NCBI RefSeq assembly: GCF_022539665.2
Contig: NW_026712505.1
Span: forward strand, 1-42,500
Direction: 5' to 3'
Source of the DNA: Daphnia carinata
Lineage: Eukaryota > Arthropoda > Branchiopoda > Diplostraca > Daphniidae
Length of the DNA stretch: 42,500 nucleotides
This document shows positions 29,101 through 41,377 of this stretch, piece by piece. The position numbers and the translations under genes were made by a program. The notes beneath the pieces are model-generated. The model was given only the letters and a program-made list of their open reading frames with translations. It made no database searches and was not told where the DNA came from. The stretch's first letter is position 1, and each line of letters opens with the position of its first letter.

Positions 29101-32100
29101 TGTCAGTTCCGTCAAGGAGAACGAGACAAGCGGTAACGGACCCAGAGGAGACGAGTATCGACGAAAGATTGTCGATCGTCGAGGAGAAAGTAGAAAAAAT
29201 ATACAAGGCAGGCGACGGGTATCACTCTATGCTACACAAGAGAGTGGAGGTCGCGGAGAAAACGATCGAAAAGTTTATAACAGACATGGGAATAAAAATG
29301 AAGGCAATAGAGAAAAAGATAAAAGACATGGAGGATTTAGAGGAAAGATTGGCGGCAATATCAGAATTGGTGAAAGAAATAGACGGGAGAAGTAATAAAG
29401 CGTTGAACTCTGCAGCGAAATTAATCGAGCAAGCGAAAGAAAGCTTTTCGATGAAGGAACAAATCCCGGAGATCGTGGAGGGAGTGAGAGCAGAAATAAG
29501 GTCAATCGTGGAGAGAACGATCGAAGACAGCCTGCCCGGCCTAGAGGACAGTCCGATAAGACGACAAGAGCCTTTACGGGCTTCGTCAAGGGCTGACTCC
29601 CCACTAGGCACGCGGGAAGAGTTGCTTGAAGATCGGGCTCTGATAAAAAGGGAACTGAAAGACAGTATTGCGTTGGCGGAAGCCGACGCTGAGAGTAGAC
29701 AGAAATACATAGACAAGGCCAAAGCTCGGTGGGTGGCCATCGTAGCGTTGAATGAAAAGCTTGCCGCAGTCTCTACGGCAGCCGAGAAGGCGAGTGACAG
29801 AGAAACAGAGGATAAACTGAGAGAAAGAATGAAAAAATTAAGAGAGAAATACAAAAAGTGCGAAGCCCAATCGCCAGTAACCAGAACAGCGCTGCCTCTA
29901 CCGACGTTTAACGGAGAGATCACAGCGTGGAAAGGATGGAGAGCGATGTGGACGGCGTATGACGCCGATCCAAGATTGACAGAGGCGGAAAAATTTCAAT
30001 ATCTGCGGACAAGCCTGAAAGGTAAGGCCGCAGAATTGATATCACATATACACTTTGATGAAAACCAATATCAGGAAGCAATGCTGAAATTGGAAAAGAG
30101 ATTCGGGGACACAGAAAAATTAAAAGCCCACTACGTAAACGAACTGAAAAGTCTCGTGGCCGTAAGACTGGGAGACTCAGCCACGACCAGCCAGTTGAAG
30201 AGAATCTTTGACGGGTTGACAAATGCAAGAGCCGCCCTGACGAGCCTCAAAGTGGATATGGGCGGCTATGGAGAATACATCGCGGGGGACGTGTTGAAGG
30301 CACTGCCTAGAGCCTTAACCTCGCGATGGTGGAGAGACAAATGGTTCGATGAGGATCAACCGACATTAGAAGCCATTCTCAAAGAGCTTGATCGAGAGAT
30401 AAGGCTAAGAGAGATGGAGGAAGATCCTGTGAGCCAGCCGCAGAGCCCGAGAAGGGAGCCGCAAGAGAGGGGAGGTAGGATGACACCCTGTTGTTTTTGT
30501 CAGCAGAATCACATACACCACAGGTGTATGGTAAATACCCCGCAATTCAGACGAACGCTCTGCGAGCGAGAGAACCGTTGTTTGAAATGCCTCGGCAGAT
30601 CGCATCGGACGGAACACTGCGTAGCCAGGGTCCCGTGTAGGAATTGCGGGAGTATAGACCATAGCCCAGCGCTATGCCTGTCAAGACAAAGACAATACGG
30701 GCCAGTCAGACCACAGTCCCCGCAAAGGCCGATGAACAGATCGGTAACGATAGATACCAACGTGAATTGTGCGCAGGCAACCTCGATCGGACTGCCCACG
30801 TTCACGGCGGTATTACAAGGAAAAAATAACAGAAAAATAAAAGTGCTAGGTCTGATAGACTCGGGGAGCGAGAAAACGTTCATCCGACAGAGTCTGATCA
30901 GACGATTAAAAGCGGACGAAGAAGATGAAGGAGAGATAAGAGTGAACACGTTTGGGTCAGACCAAGCGGAAAGATCGGTGCTAAAGACCTATAGCATATG
31001 GATGGTTCCCGAAAGACAGGGAAAAATAAAAATTAAAGCTACGGCGATAAAATATGTGGCGAAAGCAACCCCTAAGGTCCGGTCAAAATTAGTGGAGATT
31101 TTGACGGAACAGGGGGAGAAGGTCGCGGACGAAAGACATTTGAGATCAGACAATAAAACAGAGTTTGACATGATAATAGGGTGCGACTATTATTGGCAAA
31201 TTCTAAAACACCAGACAAAACAGGGTCCAGACGACTCAGTGGCATGTGCCAGTAAGCTGGGGTGGATCATTTTTGGAGCACCCACAGCAGGAAATCCGAG
31301 AGAAGTGTCGGCAAACATTGTTACACAGGCCGACGGAAAGAAAGCGATGGTAGATTTCAAGGAATTCTGGGCCTTGGAACACATGGGAGTTACGCCCCAA
31401 GAGTTAGAGGACCCGGGGTTCCTGAAAAATTATCAGGAGACCATAAAGAAAGATCAGACGGGCAGATATGAGATTCTGTTCCCGTTTAAAAATAACAGAA
31501 GGTCGATGGAGACCAACAAAAACATAGCTTCGATAAGATTGACGGGGTTGTTGAAAAAAATGAAACGGGAGGACAGAATGGCCTACCACGAAGTTTTTCA
31601 ACAGTACCTCGAGAAAGGCTACATAGAGGTAGCTGATAAAAATTACACAGGGGCATGTACGTATTTACCGCACAGACCGGTGATAAAAACAGAGGCGGCA
31701 ACCACCAAGATCAGACCGGTGTTTGACGGTTCGGCCCACCAACAGAATAGGCCTAGCCTGAACGATCTGTTGGAGACCGGGCCGAACCTAAACCCGGAGC
31801 TCTTGGCGGTGCTGCTCAGATTCAGGCAGAACGAGATAGCGTGGATGGCGGACATCACGCAAGCATTCCTACAGATAGGAATACAGAAAGAACACGGACA
31901 GATAGTCCGATTCCTATGGATAAAAGACCCGAAAGATGATAACTCGGAATGGATAGAATACAGGTGGAAGAGAGTACCTTTTGGACTCTCGAGTAGCCCA
32001 TTCATCTTACGAGCAGTTATATTAAAATGCTTGGATGAGCATAAAGATGAATACCCAGAGCTGGTGGGAAAACTGGGCGCGCAGTTATATGTGGACGATT

Positions 32101-34863
32101 GGTTGGGGGAGCGAGTAGCATTCCCCAAGCAATCGAAGCGATAACGCAAGCCCAGAAAATATTTAGTTCGGCCAAAATGGAGCTTCGAAAGTGGACGACA
32201 AACAGCGTGGCACTGAGAGAACAGTTGCAAGCGTTACAGTTCCAAAAAGGGAAATAACGATGGGAGACAGTACAGAGAAAGCAGTCAAGGCACTGGGAGT
32301 CACATGGGATCCGGAGACGGACTCATTTCGATTCAAGCCAGAAAAGATAATAGAAGAGGCCGAAGAGATGAGCAAGAGGCCGACGAAAAGGAAGTTGTTC
32401 AGTCTTGCACTGAAAGTCTTCGACCCGCTGGGATTGATATCGCCGGTAACGGTGGTAGCGAAGATTATCATGCAGAAGGTCTGGATAGACAAGACAGGCT
32501 GGGATGAACCAGTGTCGGCAAGCATAATGCCACACTGGGAGACGTTCATTAAAAGTTTGTCGGACCTCAAGAACACAAAGCTGGGACGGTGGACTGGAGA
32601 GATCCGTTCACCGAGACTACAATTGTTTTGCGACGCGAGTGACGACGCATACAGTGTAGCCGCATATCTGGAGAACGGAGAAGATACAAAGCTGTTATGC
32701 AGCAAAACCCGGATAGCACCGGACCCCAAAAAATCAGTGTCGACCCCCAGACTGGAGCTGCTCAGTAATCTGCTGGCAGTCAGACTGGGGGAATACATTG
32801 AAAAGTCTCTGGGACGGTCGTTTGAGAAAACACTGTGGACGGACTCGGCGATAGCCTACTGGTGGATGAAAGGCGAATCAGGCCGTTGGAAACAGTTCGT
32901 CCACAACCGGGTGACGGAAATCAGGGAGAAGATCGACATAGGGTCTATAAGGCACTGCCCGGGAGTTCAGAACCCGGCAGATATAGCATCGAGAGGGGCT
33001 TCAGTGAGCCAGCTGAACCATAAGAAAGACTGGTGGTCAGGCCCAGAGTGGCTGAATAAAAAAGAGAACTGGCCGAAGAATCCAGCCCAAATGGAGCAGG
33101 ATTGTACGGAAGAAATCAGGAAAGAGGAAAAAACGAAAGAGATAACACAATGTAGTGTTTCGATGTCAAAGGAAAAAGAGTGGTACGAGAACTATAGTTC
33201 GTTGCGTACGATAATCAGAATCTGGGCGACAGTGAAGAGAGCGGTGAAGAGGTTTAAGGGACAACCGAATCCCGAGACACCGCTGGCGGAAGTGTCGGGT
33301 GGCGCCGACAAGAAACAGTTCAACATCCTCGCAGTAGAAGAGGTAGAACAAGCGGAGTTAGATCTATGGCGAAAAATGCAAAAGGACGCATACAAAGAGG
33401 AAAGGGAAGCCATAAAAGAAAAAAAACCCTGGAAAAATGATAAGTTGAGAAAGCTGGGATTGGCCTGGGACGAGAGAAACGGGCTAATCAGGTGTTACGG
33501 CCGCCAAGAAAACTGGTTGCGGCTTAACGGTAGAGAGGCAGTAATCCTGTTGCCAGAAAACCACTATTTGACGGGCAAACTCATAGAGCAGACGCACGAA
33601 CGGTTGCTGCACACTGGAGTAAGCACGACGATGGTGGAGGTACGGCGGACGTTTTGGATTCCAAGACTAAGGCAGACGATCAAGAAGGAATTGAAAAGGT
33701 GCATGAAATGTCAGAAACTAGATTCGAGACCTTTCAACGAAGTCCCGGCTCCACTACCGGTAGATCGACTTCAAATGGCGAACCCGTTTAATGTAACGGG
33801 GATAGACTTTGCGGGACCGTTCCCGATAAAACTGACGGTAAGAGGTGGACAAGCAAAGGCCTACATTTGTTTGTTCACGTGTGCGGTAACAAGAGCCGTG
33901 CATTTAGAAATGACCACAGACTTGGAGACGGCATCCTGTATTTTTGCACTGAGAAGGTTTTTTGCGAGAAGAGGGGTGCCGAAAGCCATGTATTCAGATA
34001 ACGCGAAATGCTTCACACAATCCGCGAAATACCTGAGAGCGGCGTACAAAAGTGAGAACGTGTATAATACACTGGTGGATCTAAATGTCAAGTGGAGATT
34101 CTCCCCGAGCCTGGCCCCTTGGTGGGGCGGGTTCTGGGAGCGGATGGTCCAGACAGTGAAGAGGCTATTATACAAAACGTATGGAAACGAGTGTCTGGAA
34201 TATGACCTGTTCCAAACGGTGTTAACCGAGATTGAAGATACGATAAACACGAGGCCATTAACGTATGTCTCTGACGACGATAATGAACCTCTAACGCCGA
34301 AGCATTTGATCACAGGCTATAGACAAAATCAAAAACACCCGGTAGACGAGGAGGAGAGAGAATATTCAGACAGAATACGTCTAACCAAGCGGGAGAAAAC
34401 TAGAAGAAAACTGCTAGCAAATTGGTGGGGAGATTTCTATCAAGAATATGTGGCAGACCTCGAGAAGTTCCACTGTCCAACGCCGGGTAGAACAAAACAG
34501 GTTGAGGTGGGACAAGTGGTGCTGATACACGACGAGAAATCCAAAAGAACGAAATGGAAAGTAGGAAGAGTGGCCAAATTATACCCGGGCTCAGATAACA
34601 AGTTCAGGAGAGTAGCAGTATTAATTGCAAATAAGGGTTCAGGGAAAGGGTCAATACCCATATACCGGGACATTAAGTGTCTTTACCCGTTAGAGTTACA
34701 CGCAGGGACGATAGACGATGACCATCAAAATACTTCACCGTTCCAAGACACTGAAGACTTGGACAGTTCGGACTCTGAGTTGGACGAGGGTCCAACGGGG
34801 GGAGTGTCGGAAAATCCGACGTCCAACACTGTCCAAGGGGACGGTGAAGAGATAGACGAGTAG
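29100..34863 (+). pseudogene. BEL/Pao gag-pol, copy 3, two frameshifts in reverse transcriptase
   Basis: The first 1014 codons hold a coiled-coil N-terminus, a DUF1759-like core (about 265-410), zinc knuckles at 464-476, 494-507 and 513-526, protease Asp587 (DSGSE), and reverse transcriptase Asp918 and YVDD 997-1000. One G is missing from a G run near 32105 and a second near 32251, so about 145 bp are read in the wrong frame. From there the frame is open to the TAG at 34861-34863: RNase H (Asp codon at 32632), integrase with an H2C2-type finger and acidic residues encoded at 33805, 33997 and 34138, then a DUF5641-like tail. Copy 3 keeps the Trp codon near 34555 that is TGA in the other two. 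Only the reverse-transcriptase defect separates it from a full polyprotein. Confidence 0.9.
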
Positions 34864-35324
34864 AAGCGGAGATGCGGGCACTCGGTACCGAAGTGTCGGT
34901 AGCCGGGGTAAGTCCAACTCTAGGCGGGAGCTAACCAAGAAGTTCCCGGCCATTGAAAAGGATATGACGGTAGACGATAAACGACTGAATATAAACGGGA
35001 GTTAGAACAATTCGCCCGGCGAATCCTTGGCTTAGAAGGCCGGACGTCCTTACTATAATATTGAAATAACCGTACGTAGTTTACAGCTATGTAGGGCGGT
35101 CTCTGTCGAGCAAAGGCAGAAATGAATATTAAAGACGCCCGCTCTGGAGCCCGTTTTAGCCCAGAGGAAATAAATATTTAAAACCCATCGTGACTGGAGC
35201 CAGTTTTAGCCCAGAGGGAAGAGGTTGGTGCCGGAGGAGTCACCGACAGAGGGTCGGCCAAGGAGAGTTGGAGGTTGGAGGTCAACGGCAGTTCCTGAGG
35301 CTGAAAAGGGTGACGGAACAACGG
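34864..35324 (+). other. BEL copy 3 3' untranslated region
   Basis: Non-coding. The part to about 35050 is much more diverged from copies 1 and 2 than the rest; from ACTATAATATTG on, similarity is high again. Tandem ~48-bp units lie at 35120-35217, and the first unit has small changes. Confidence 0.65.
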
Positions 35325-35471
35325 TGACATCTACTCCAGCGTTGATATTCATGTTCGTGCTATTATATATATCAGTCAACGGTGTTTTGTAAATTGAGTA
35401 TATAAAGGCCGGTTTTGGCCGAGTATAATACACACGAGTTTCACCGAAGCCCCCGGAGTCGGCTCTTCATT
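35325..35471 (+). repeat. Truncated BEL 3' LTR of copy 3
   Basis: Matches the LTR from TGACATC through TATATAAAGG (35399-35408) to GGCTCTTCATT, then stops. The remaining 518 bp are missing and rDNA spacer repeat sequence follows. Here the gypsy insertion site is unoccupied, which confirms the target sequence. Confidence 0.88.
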
Positions 35472-35472
35472 C

Positions 35473-35927
35473 CGGTACTTGGGATGAAAGCCGGGCGGCG
35501 CCTGAACGTTTGGTGACCGCCCGAAAATACAGGCAAGGGCCGGTGAGAAACAAAGTTGTGAAAAAAAAAAGTATGGCATCGATAGTGCACGACTGTTTTT
35601 ACATGTATAGGAGAGGTGTGCTCTCTGAAAGTGAAGTGGAAAAAAAAAATTTCCAAGTTTCGACGGTACTTGGGATGAAAGCCGGGCGGCGCCTGAACGT
35701 TTGGTGACCGCCCGAAAATACAGGCAAGGGCCGGTGAGAAACAAAGTTGTGAAAAAAAAAAGTATGGCATCGATAGTGCACGACTGTTTTTACATATATA
35801 GGAGAGGTGTGCTCTCTGAAAGTGAAGTGGAAAAAAAAAATTTCCAAGTTTCGACGGTACTTGGGATGAAAGCCGGGCGGCGCCTGAACGTTTGGTGGCC
35901 GCCTGGAAATACGAAAGAAGGCCGGTG
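35473..35927. repeat. rDNA intergenic spacer: 191-bp tandem repeats (two full, one partial)
   Basis: Units start at CGGTACTTGGGATG and repeat every 191 bp: ACTTGGG at 35477, 35668 and 35859. The first two are nearly identical; the third follows the pattern to about 35927 and diverges. Each full unit has two A tracts of about 10 nt. Subrepeats upstream of 18S are typical of rDNA spacers and often hold Pol I promoter or enhancer copies; that role is inferred. Confidence 0.88.
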
Positions 35928-37289
35928 CTCGCCGGCCAGTTGTCTTTCAAAAATTGGCTGATATGATATCCAAATAAGTTGACGTGTTTTACAGCTATAT
36001 GGAAGGTGGTGTTTCGCTCTTGACTATACGAAAAAGTACGCATGGCAAGAGAAATGAAATAGCAACGAAACACCAACGCAGGTTGCACCATTCCTACGGC
36101 TAACAGAAAAGCCGGGCCATTTTTTCGTGAAATGCGCTAGTACTAATGTTTTTATTTTTCACAGCTTGGATCGCGGCTTTGCTCTCGCTAGTTTAGCCCC
36201 ATGCGATCGACGGCAGTAGAAACGATGAAAGGATGGTAGTATTCTACCTTCTCAATTGCAAACGATTCGATGGTCGGCGTCAATTCTAAAGCCAAGGCGG
36301 AAGATGAGGCGACTGAACCGCGAAGTGAACGGGGTGAATATCCCTTCACCGAATGGTGTGTGACTAGAAGCGAGTCATCTGAAACACGGAGAGAGAAAAA
36401 GAGCACGCCTGATCAAAGCTCTCGGTGCAGAAGAACGTGGATGACGGCATATCCCCATTAGAAACAAAGAAAAGAAAAAGCAAAACGTGCGGATGGGACG
36501 AGAGACAATGTTGTGAGGGTTCAGAAACGCTAGGCAAGACTGATAACGAGCGAGCGGGCTTTAATTGGCTTTCAGCCACCCGTTCCTCGTTCCCGAGTAT
36601 GGCCGCACTCAACAAACGAGTCGGTGGGAGCTATAGTGATCGTTCGCGGAAGGCCACTCGTCTGGCCGGAGTCGACGATGGCAAAAGCCCTATCGCTCGG
36701 TGCGGTAAGATTTGACGCTCGGGTTTGTCTCGCGGCACTCGTTCGCGAGTGCGGAGGCAGTGGTGCACTCGCTTGGTTTCGCACGATTCATTGCGTACTC
36801 GTTGCTCCTCGAGACGACCACCGGTCTATGGCTGTTACATGACGGACTCGCGCCGGTTAACGGTATTAACGCTTGGTGTATCGCCTTTAAGTTGGCTGCC
36901 TGTAAGTCTACGGGACATCGGCGAGTTTTTGTTCATTTCGGTCGGCCACTTTTGAACGTTATCGCTCTCGTCGTTGAAGGACGTTTTGCTGGGAAGAAAT
37001 TTGTGGCCGAGAGTGATGGTTGCGTTGCGGCTCTGGAAAATGGAAAACGAGAAAAAAAAGAAAAGACCGGTCGATGAATCTGAATCACTTCGGGCTCTAG
37101 ACCGTAAAAAAAGTCTTTGCTCCCTCTCCCAAAATTTCGGTTTTGGGAGGACGGAGTTTTTTGAAAAAAAAAAATTTCGAGACTACGTCTTGAAAAGAAA
37201 AGAATGTGAACGGAACGAGTGGGGGATGTTTCTGTCGAAAGACGAAAACGGACACCGTCGTCCCCGTTCATAAAAAAAAAAAAACGAAA
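35928..37289 (+). other. rDNA spacer and 5' external transcribed spacer
   Basis: About 1.4 kb before 18S with no recognisable protein gene. Several open frames here lack features and are taken as chance. The Pol I start site should lie here or in the repeats, but I cannot place it. Homopolymer A runs occur just before 18S (37272-37284). Confidence 0.6.
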
Positions 37290-38635
37290 TACCTGGTTGA
37301 TCCTGCCAGTAGCATATGCTTGTCTCAAAGATTAAGCCATGCATGTCTAAGTACAAGCCGCTAGTCGGCGAAACCGCGAATGGCTCAATAAATCAGTTAT
37401 GGTTCCTTAGATCCACTCCATCCTACTTGGATAACTGTGGTAATTCTAGAGCTAATACATGCACTCGAGCCTCGACTGCCCCGTCAAAAGGGCAGAAGAG
37501 GTGCTTTTATTAGATCAAAACCAGTCGGTCCGCTCCTTCGGGGGCTACGACCGTCCCATTTTGGTGACTCTGGATAACTTCACGCCGATCGCACGGCCTT
37601 CGAGCCGGCGACGCATCTTTCAAATGTCTGCCTTATCAACTGTCGATGGTAGGTTACGCGCCTACCATGGTTGCAACGGGTAACGGGGAATCGGGGTTCG
37701 ATTCCGGAGAGGGAGCCTGAGAAACGGCTACCACATCCAAGGAAGGCAGCAGGCGCGCAAATTACCCACTCCCGGCACGGGGAGGTAGTGACGAAAAATA
37801 ACGATACGGGACTCTTCCGAGGCCCCGTGATTGGAATGAGTACACTTTAAATCCTTTAACGAGGAACCATTGGAGGGCAAGTCTGGTGCCAGCAGCCGCG
37901 GTAACTCCAGCTCCAATAGCGTATATTAAAGTTGTTGCGGTTAAAAAGCTCGTAGTCGGATGTCTGTCTTCGGCCGGGCGGCGCCGCTCTGAATCAAGGG
38001 TGCGCGTTTTCGCTCTGGGAGACGGGTGTCAAAGCCCGACTCTCTTTACGGTCGGACAACATCGCCGGAGTGGTGGTCGGTGGGTCGTGTTGTATCGGTT
38101 CGCGCGGCGTTTCGTTTCTTTTCCTCTTCGGGGTTCGCTTCGTTGAGGAGGGGCGTTCGCTCGCGTTCAGTTGACGCGATCCGCTCCACCCGTCAATCGT
38201 TCGGGGTGCCCTTCACCGGGTGTCTCGGGCGGCCGGCAACGTTTACTTTGAACAAATTAGAGTGCTCAAAGCAGGTGTATCCCAACGCCTGAATATCGCA
38301 GCATGGAATGATGGAATAGGACCTCGGTCCGATTTTGCTGGTCTTTTCTTTTGGACCCGAGGTAATGGTCAATAGAGACGGACGGGGGCATTCGTACTGC
38401 GGCGACAGAGGTGAAATTCTTGGACCGCCGCAAGACGAACAACAGCGAAGGCATTTGCCAAGAATGTTTTCCTTGATCAAGAACGAAAGTTAGAGGTTCG
38501 AAGGCGATCAGATACCGCCCTAGTTCTAACCATAAACGATGCCAACCAGCAATCCGGCGGAGTTACTCCAATGACTCGCCGGGCAGCTTCCGGGAAACCA
38601 AAGTCTTTGGGTTCCGGGGGAAGTATGGTTGCAAA

Positions 38636-38684
<49 letters not shown>

Positions 38685-39372
38685 GCGGCTTAATTTGACT
38701 CAACACGGGAAACCTCACCAGGCCCGGACACTGGAAGGATTGACAGATTGAGAGCTCTTTCTTGATTCGGTGGGTGGTGGTGCATGGCCGTTCTTAGTTG
38801 GTGGAGCGATTTGTCTGGTTAATTCCGATAACGAACGAGACTCTAGCCTGCTAAATAGGTGACGGGTTTTATCAATTGAAACCGAAGGGGGTACGGAGGC
38901 GTCGGGATCAGGTGGCGGCGGTTTGGGTGGAAGGGGCCGGGTTCTTTAGCGGGCTTCTTTCTGCTGCGTGGATTCGGTTGGAGGGATTGGGAGGAGTTGG
39001 CGTTCGCGTCGGCTTCTTCTTTTTCTTTCAGTCGGGCTGCGTAGTGGGGGGGGGGGGTTTTGCGGGGGCTCGGTCTCGGCGGTTTCGGTCGTCGTCATCC
39101 CCGGCGATTCTCCTGCTCTCGCGTCCGTCACAAGTCTTCTTAGAGGGACAAGCGGCGTCCAGCCGCGTGACAGTGAGCAATAACAGGTCTGTGATGCCCT
39201 TAGATGTCCTGGGCCGCACGCGCGCTACACTGAAGGAATCAGCGTGTTTCACTCTCCCTGTCCGAAAGGACCGGGTAACCGCTGAACCTCCTTCGTGGTT
39301 GGGATTGGGGACTGCAATGATCCCCATGAACCAGGAATCCCTAGTAGGCGCGGGTCACTAGCCCGCGTCGAT

Positions 39373-39418
<46 letters not shown>

Positions 39419-39532
39419 AATGATTTAGTGAGGACTTCGGACGGGCTTGTCGGGGTCCGGCTCGTGGGGGGCAACCTCTGCGTGTTCGGTCCTACTAACG
39501 GCGAGACTGAAAGATGTTCGAACTTGATCCTT

Positions 39533-39588
<56 letters not shown>

Positions 39589-39589
39589 A
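37290..39589 (+). rRNA. 18S small-subunit rRNA
   Basis: It begins TACCTGGTTGATCCTGCCAG and holds the universal GTGCCAGCAGCCGCGGTAA (37886), AAACTTAAAGGAATTGACGG (about 38640) and the decoding-site TTGTACACACCGCCCGTCGC (about 39388). It ends after CTGCGGAAGGATCATA. At about 2300 nt it is longer than the usual 1.8-1.9 kb of animals. The excess lies in V4 (about 37960-38220) and V7 (about 38862-39137). The final bases read ATCATA where ATCATTA is usual, so the end may be off by a base or two. Confidence 0.97.
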
Positions 39590-40370
39590 AACGATTTGTT
39601 CGAGCTCTTAGCGTTCACGCGCGAAAAAGCAACGAAACAAAACCAAAAAAACGCGAGGCCGGGTCGCGCACGCGACTCGGTCTTCGGTTTATGTACCGAA
39701 AAACAAAAAAAAATCGGTTTCTAAACCATTTTTTTGTCGGCGTTCGACGTTGAGATAAGTGTGAGAACCGAAACGGTTTCTCGGCGAGCCGCTTCAGAAG
39801 GTCTTCTTCTTGATAAGCATCCGTACGATGTCGTTGCCTTCGGAGATTGAGTTGATGCGAGATGTTTCAGCACACACGGTACCAGGCGCTCTGATGCGAC
39901 GTTTAAAGCGTGTACGCCAGTGCTGATTCGATCGCTAGACTTTCGAAAAAGGCTTCGATGGGATGCGTAAAAAAAAAAAAAAGACTGCGACGAGCAAACT
40001 GCCGACGAAAACGAAAATTGTTGCGGGGGATCCTTGCGTTGGTTGCTCCGGCACGAAACGCAACCGCACAAAAGCAAACGTTTTCGTTCGAACACTTTTT
40101 TCTCTACAAACCGCGTCTTCCGCCCTCGAAAAACCAAACAAGCGTGAAGAGTGTCGATGCGATCACAAGTCGCTCGTCGGCACGAAACACGCGTCACCAA
40201 AACCAAAAAAAAAAAAAATCTAGTACGAGAGTTTATTTGCAAAGCCTCGCCGGCTCTCGATCACCTTCGAATTTTTTCAAAACTTTGGGCTTCACCGCTC
40301 GACGTGGCGAGAATTCGTCGGAGAGAAGAGAAATGGAGAGACAAACGAATCATTGTCGTTATATTATACG
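39590..40370 (+). other. ITS1
   Basis: Spacer between 18S and 5.8S, about 781 bp, with several A runs of 9-14 nt. Open frames inside it are not considered genes. Confidence 0.9.
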
Positions 40371-40525
40371 ACCCTGAACGGTGGATCACTAGGCTCGTGG
40401 ATCGATGAAGAGCGCAGCAAAGTGCGCTAATCCATGCGAACTGCAGAACACATGGAGCATCGAAATCTTGAACGTAAATGGCGGCCCAGCTTCGCGCTCG
40501 GGCCACATCTGACTGAGGGTCGGTC
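40371..40525 (+). rRNA. 5.8S rRNA
   Basis: Starts ACCCTGAACGGTGGATCACT and carries the conserved CGATGAAGAGCGCAGC and GAACTGCAGAACACATGGAGC segments, ending near CTGAGGGTCGGTCG. About 155 nt, the usual size. It is a single unbroken gene, with no fly-like 2S split seen. Confidence 0.94.
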
Positions 40526-41377
40526 GAATGATGAACGCTTAGAGATGTTGTTTCATTCCACACGTTGAAGTCCGGGCTTTCATTAGCTCGGAACGATCGT
40601 GGGAATGTAGACGTCTCGCCATCTGGGTGCCGCGCGACTTAAGTGTCCGCGATGCCTCAAATACAATCGACTCTTTGCAAAAAGAGTCGCTTCAACAGAA
40701 ATGAAAAAAACACCATCTCACGGATTTGGGGTTGTTCGGCTGCGTACGCGGCATTCGCCGCAAAAGCGGCGGGTGAGCGGATACTTGTTTCCCTTCTATA
40801 GTGTTCGATGTCGGGGTGGACACGTTCACGCGTCTTTCTCGTTTCGGTCTTCGCCAAAAAAAAAAAAAAAGGGGGAAATGAAGGAGAAGCGAGAGTGGAG
40901 AAAAACGGGGCGCGCGTGCGGCGCAGTCGCTACGTAAATAGAGCAAAGGCAGTGGTCGATCTCTATTGGCGGCAGATCCGCACGCTGGCTAGCTAGCGCC
41001 TTCCCTCTTCATTCTCGCAAAAAAAATTCTTCTTAGTGGAAACCTTTTTTTTTTTGAAAACCGAAGTACGCGAGTTCGAAAAGCGTGTGTCCTCTTCCGT
41101 AAGGCACTTGTGGGAGCAAATAAAAAAAAACGCTCGCTCGTTCGTTTACGTTTGCTTGTCAACATGCGGACCGTTGTTGTGCGACGGGCGTGTCGAAGTG
41201 TCGACCACCGCGCGAACAAAAACCGCTGGATGATGGCTGACTCGCGCCAAAAAAAAAAACGTACGGTGACGTGCCATAACGCTACGCGTTGTTTCAATAC
41301 AAAAAGCCGGCAACCAAAACAAACAAAACCGCGAGGAGGGTTCGATTTTTCATTCCAAACAAACTTATTCATTTCTG
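40526..41377 (+). other. ITS2
   Basis: Spacer between 5.8S and 28S, about 850 bp, with homopolymer A tracts and GC-rich hairpin-prone stretches. No gene. Confidence 0.88.

Larger units (their letters stand above)
27638..35471 (+). mobile_element. BEL/Pao element, copy 3 (least damaged)
   Basis: LTR right part, leader, extra upstream frame, gag-pol with two nearby frameshifts, 3' untranslated region and a 3' LTR cut after 147 bp of the known span. Its 5' part is nearly identical to copy 2, while its 3' part has many changes against both other copies. Its right end is fused to rDNA spacer repeats. Confidence 0.9.

Noticed and set aside
35473..35927. CRISPR-like array
   Set aside because: The units are 191 bp head-to-tail with no short repeat/unique spacer pattern, next to a eukaryotic rRNA gene.
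35441..36091. 216-codon antisense frame over the spacer repeats
   Set aside because: Its internal protein repeats come from the 191-bp DNA repeat. Phe-rich runs are A tracts read in reverse.
38862..39137. Possible group I intron in 18S
   Set aside because: It sits at the V7 variable loop, where length expansion is common, and I could not see the conserved intron core. Kept as an expansion segment.
38876..39361. 161-codon frame in the 18S gene
   Set aside because: Lies within the rRNA gene, over the expanded V7 region.
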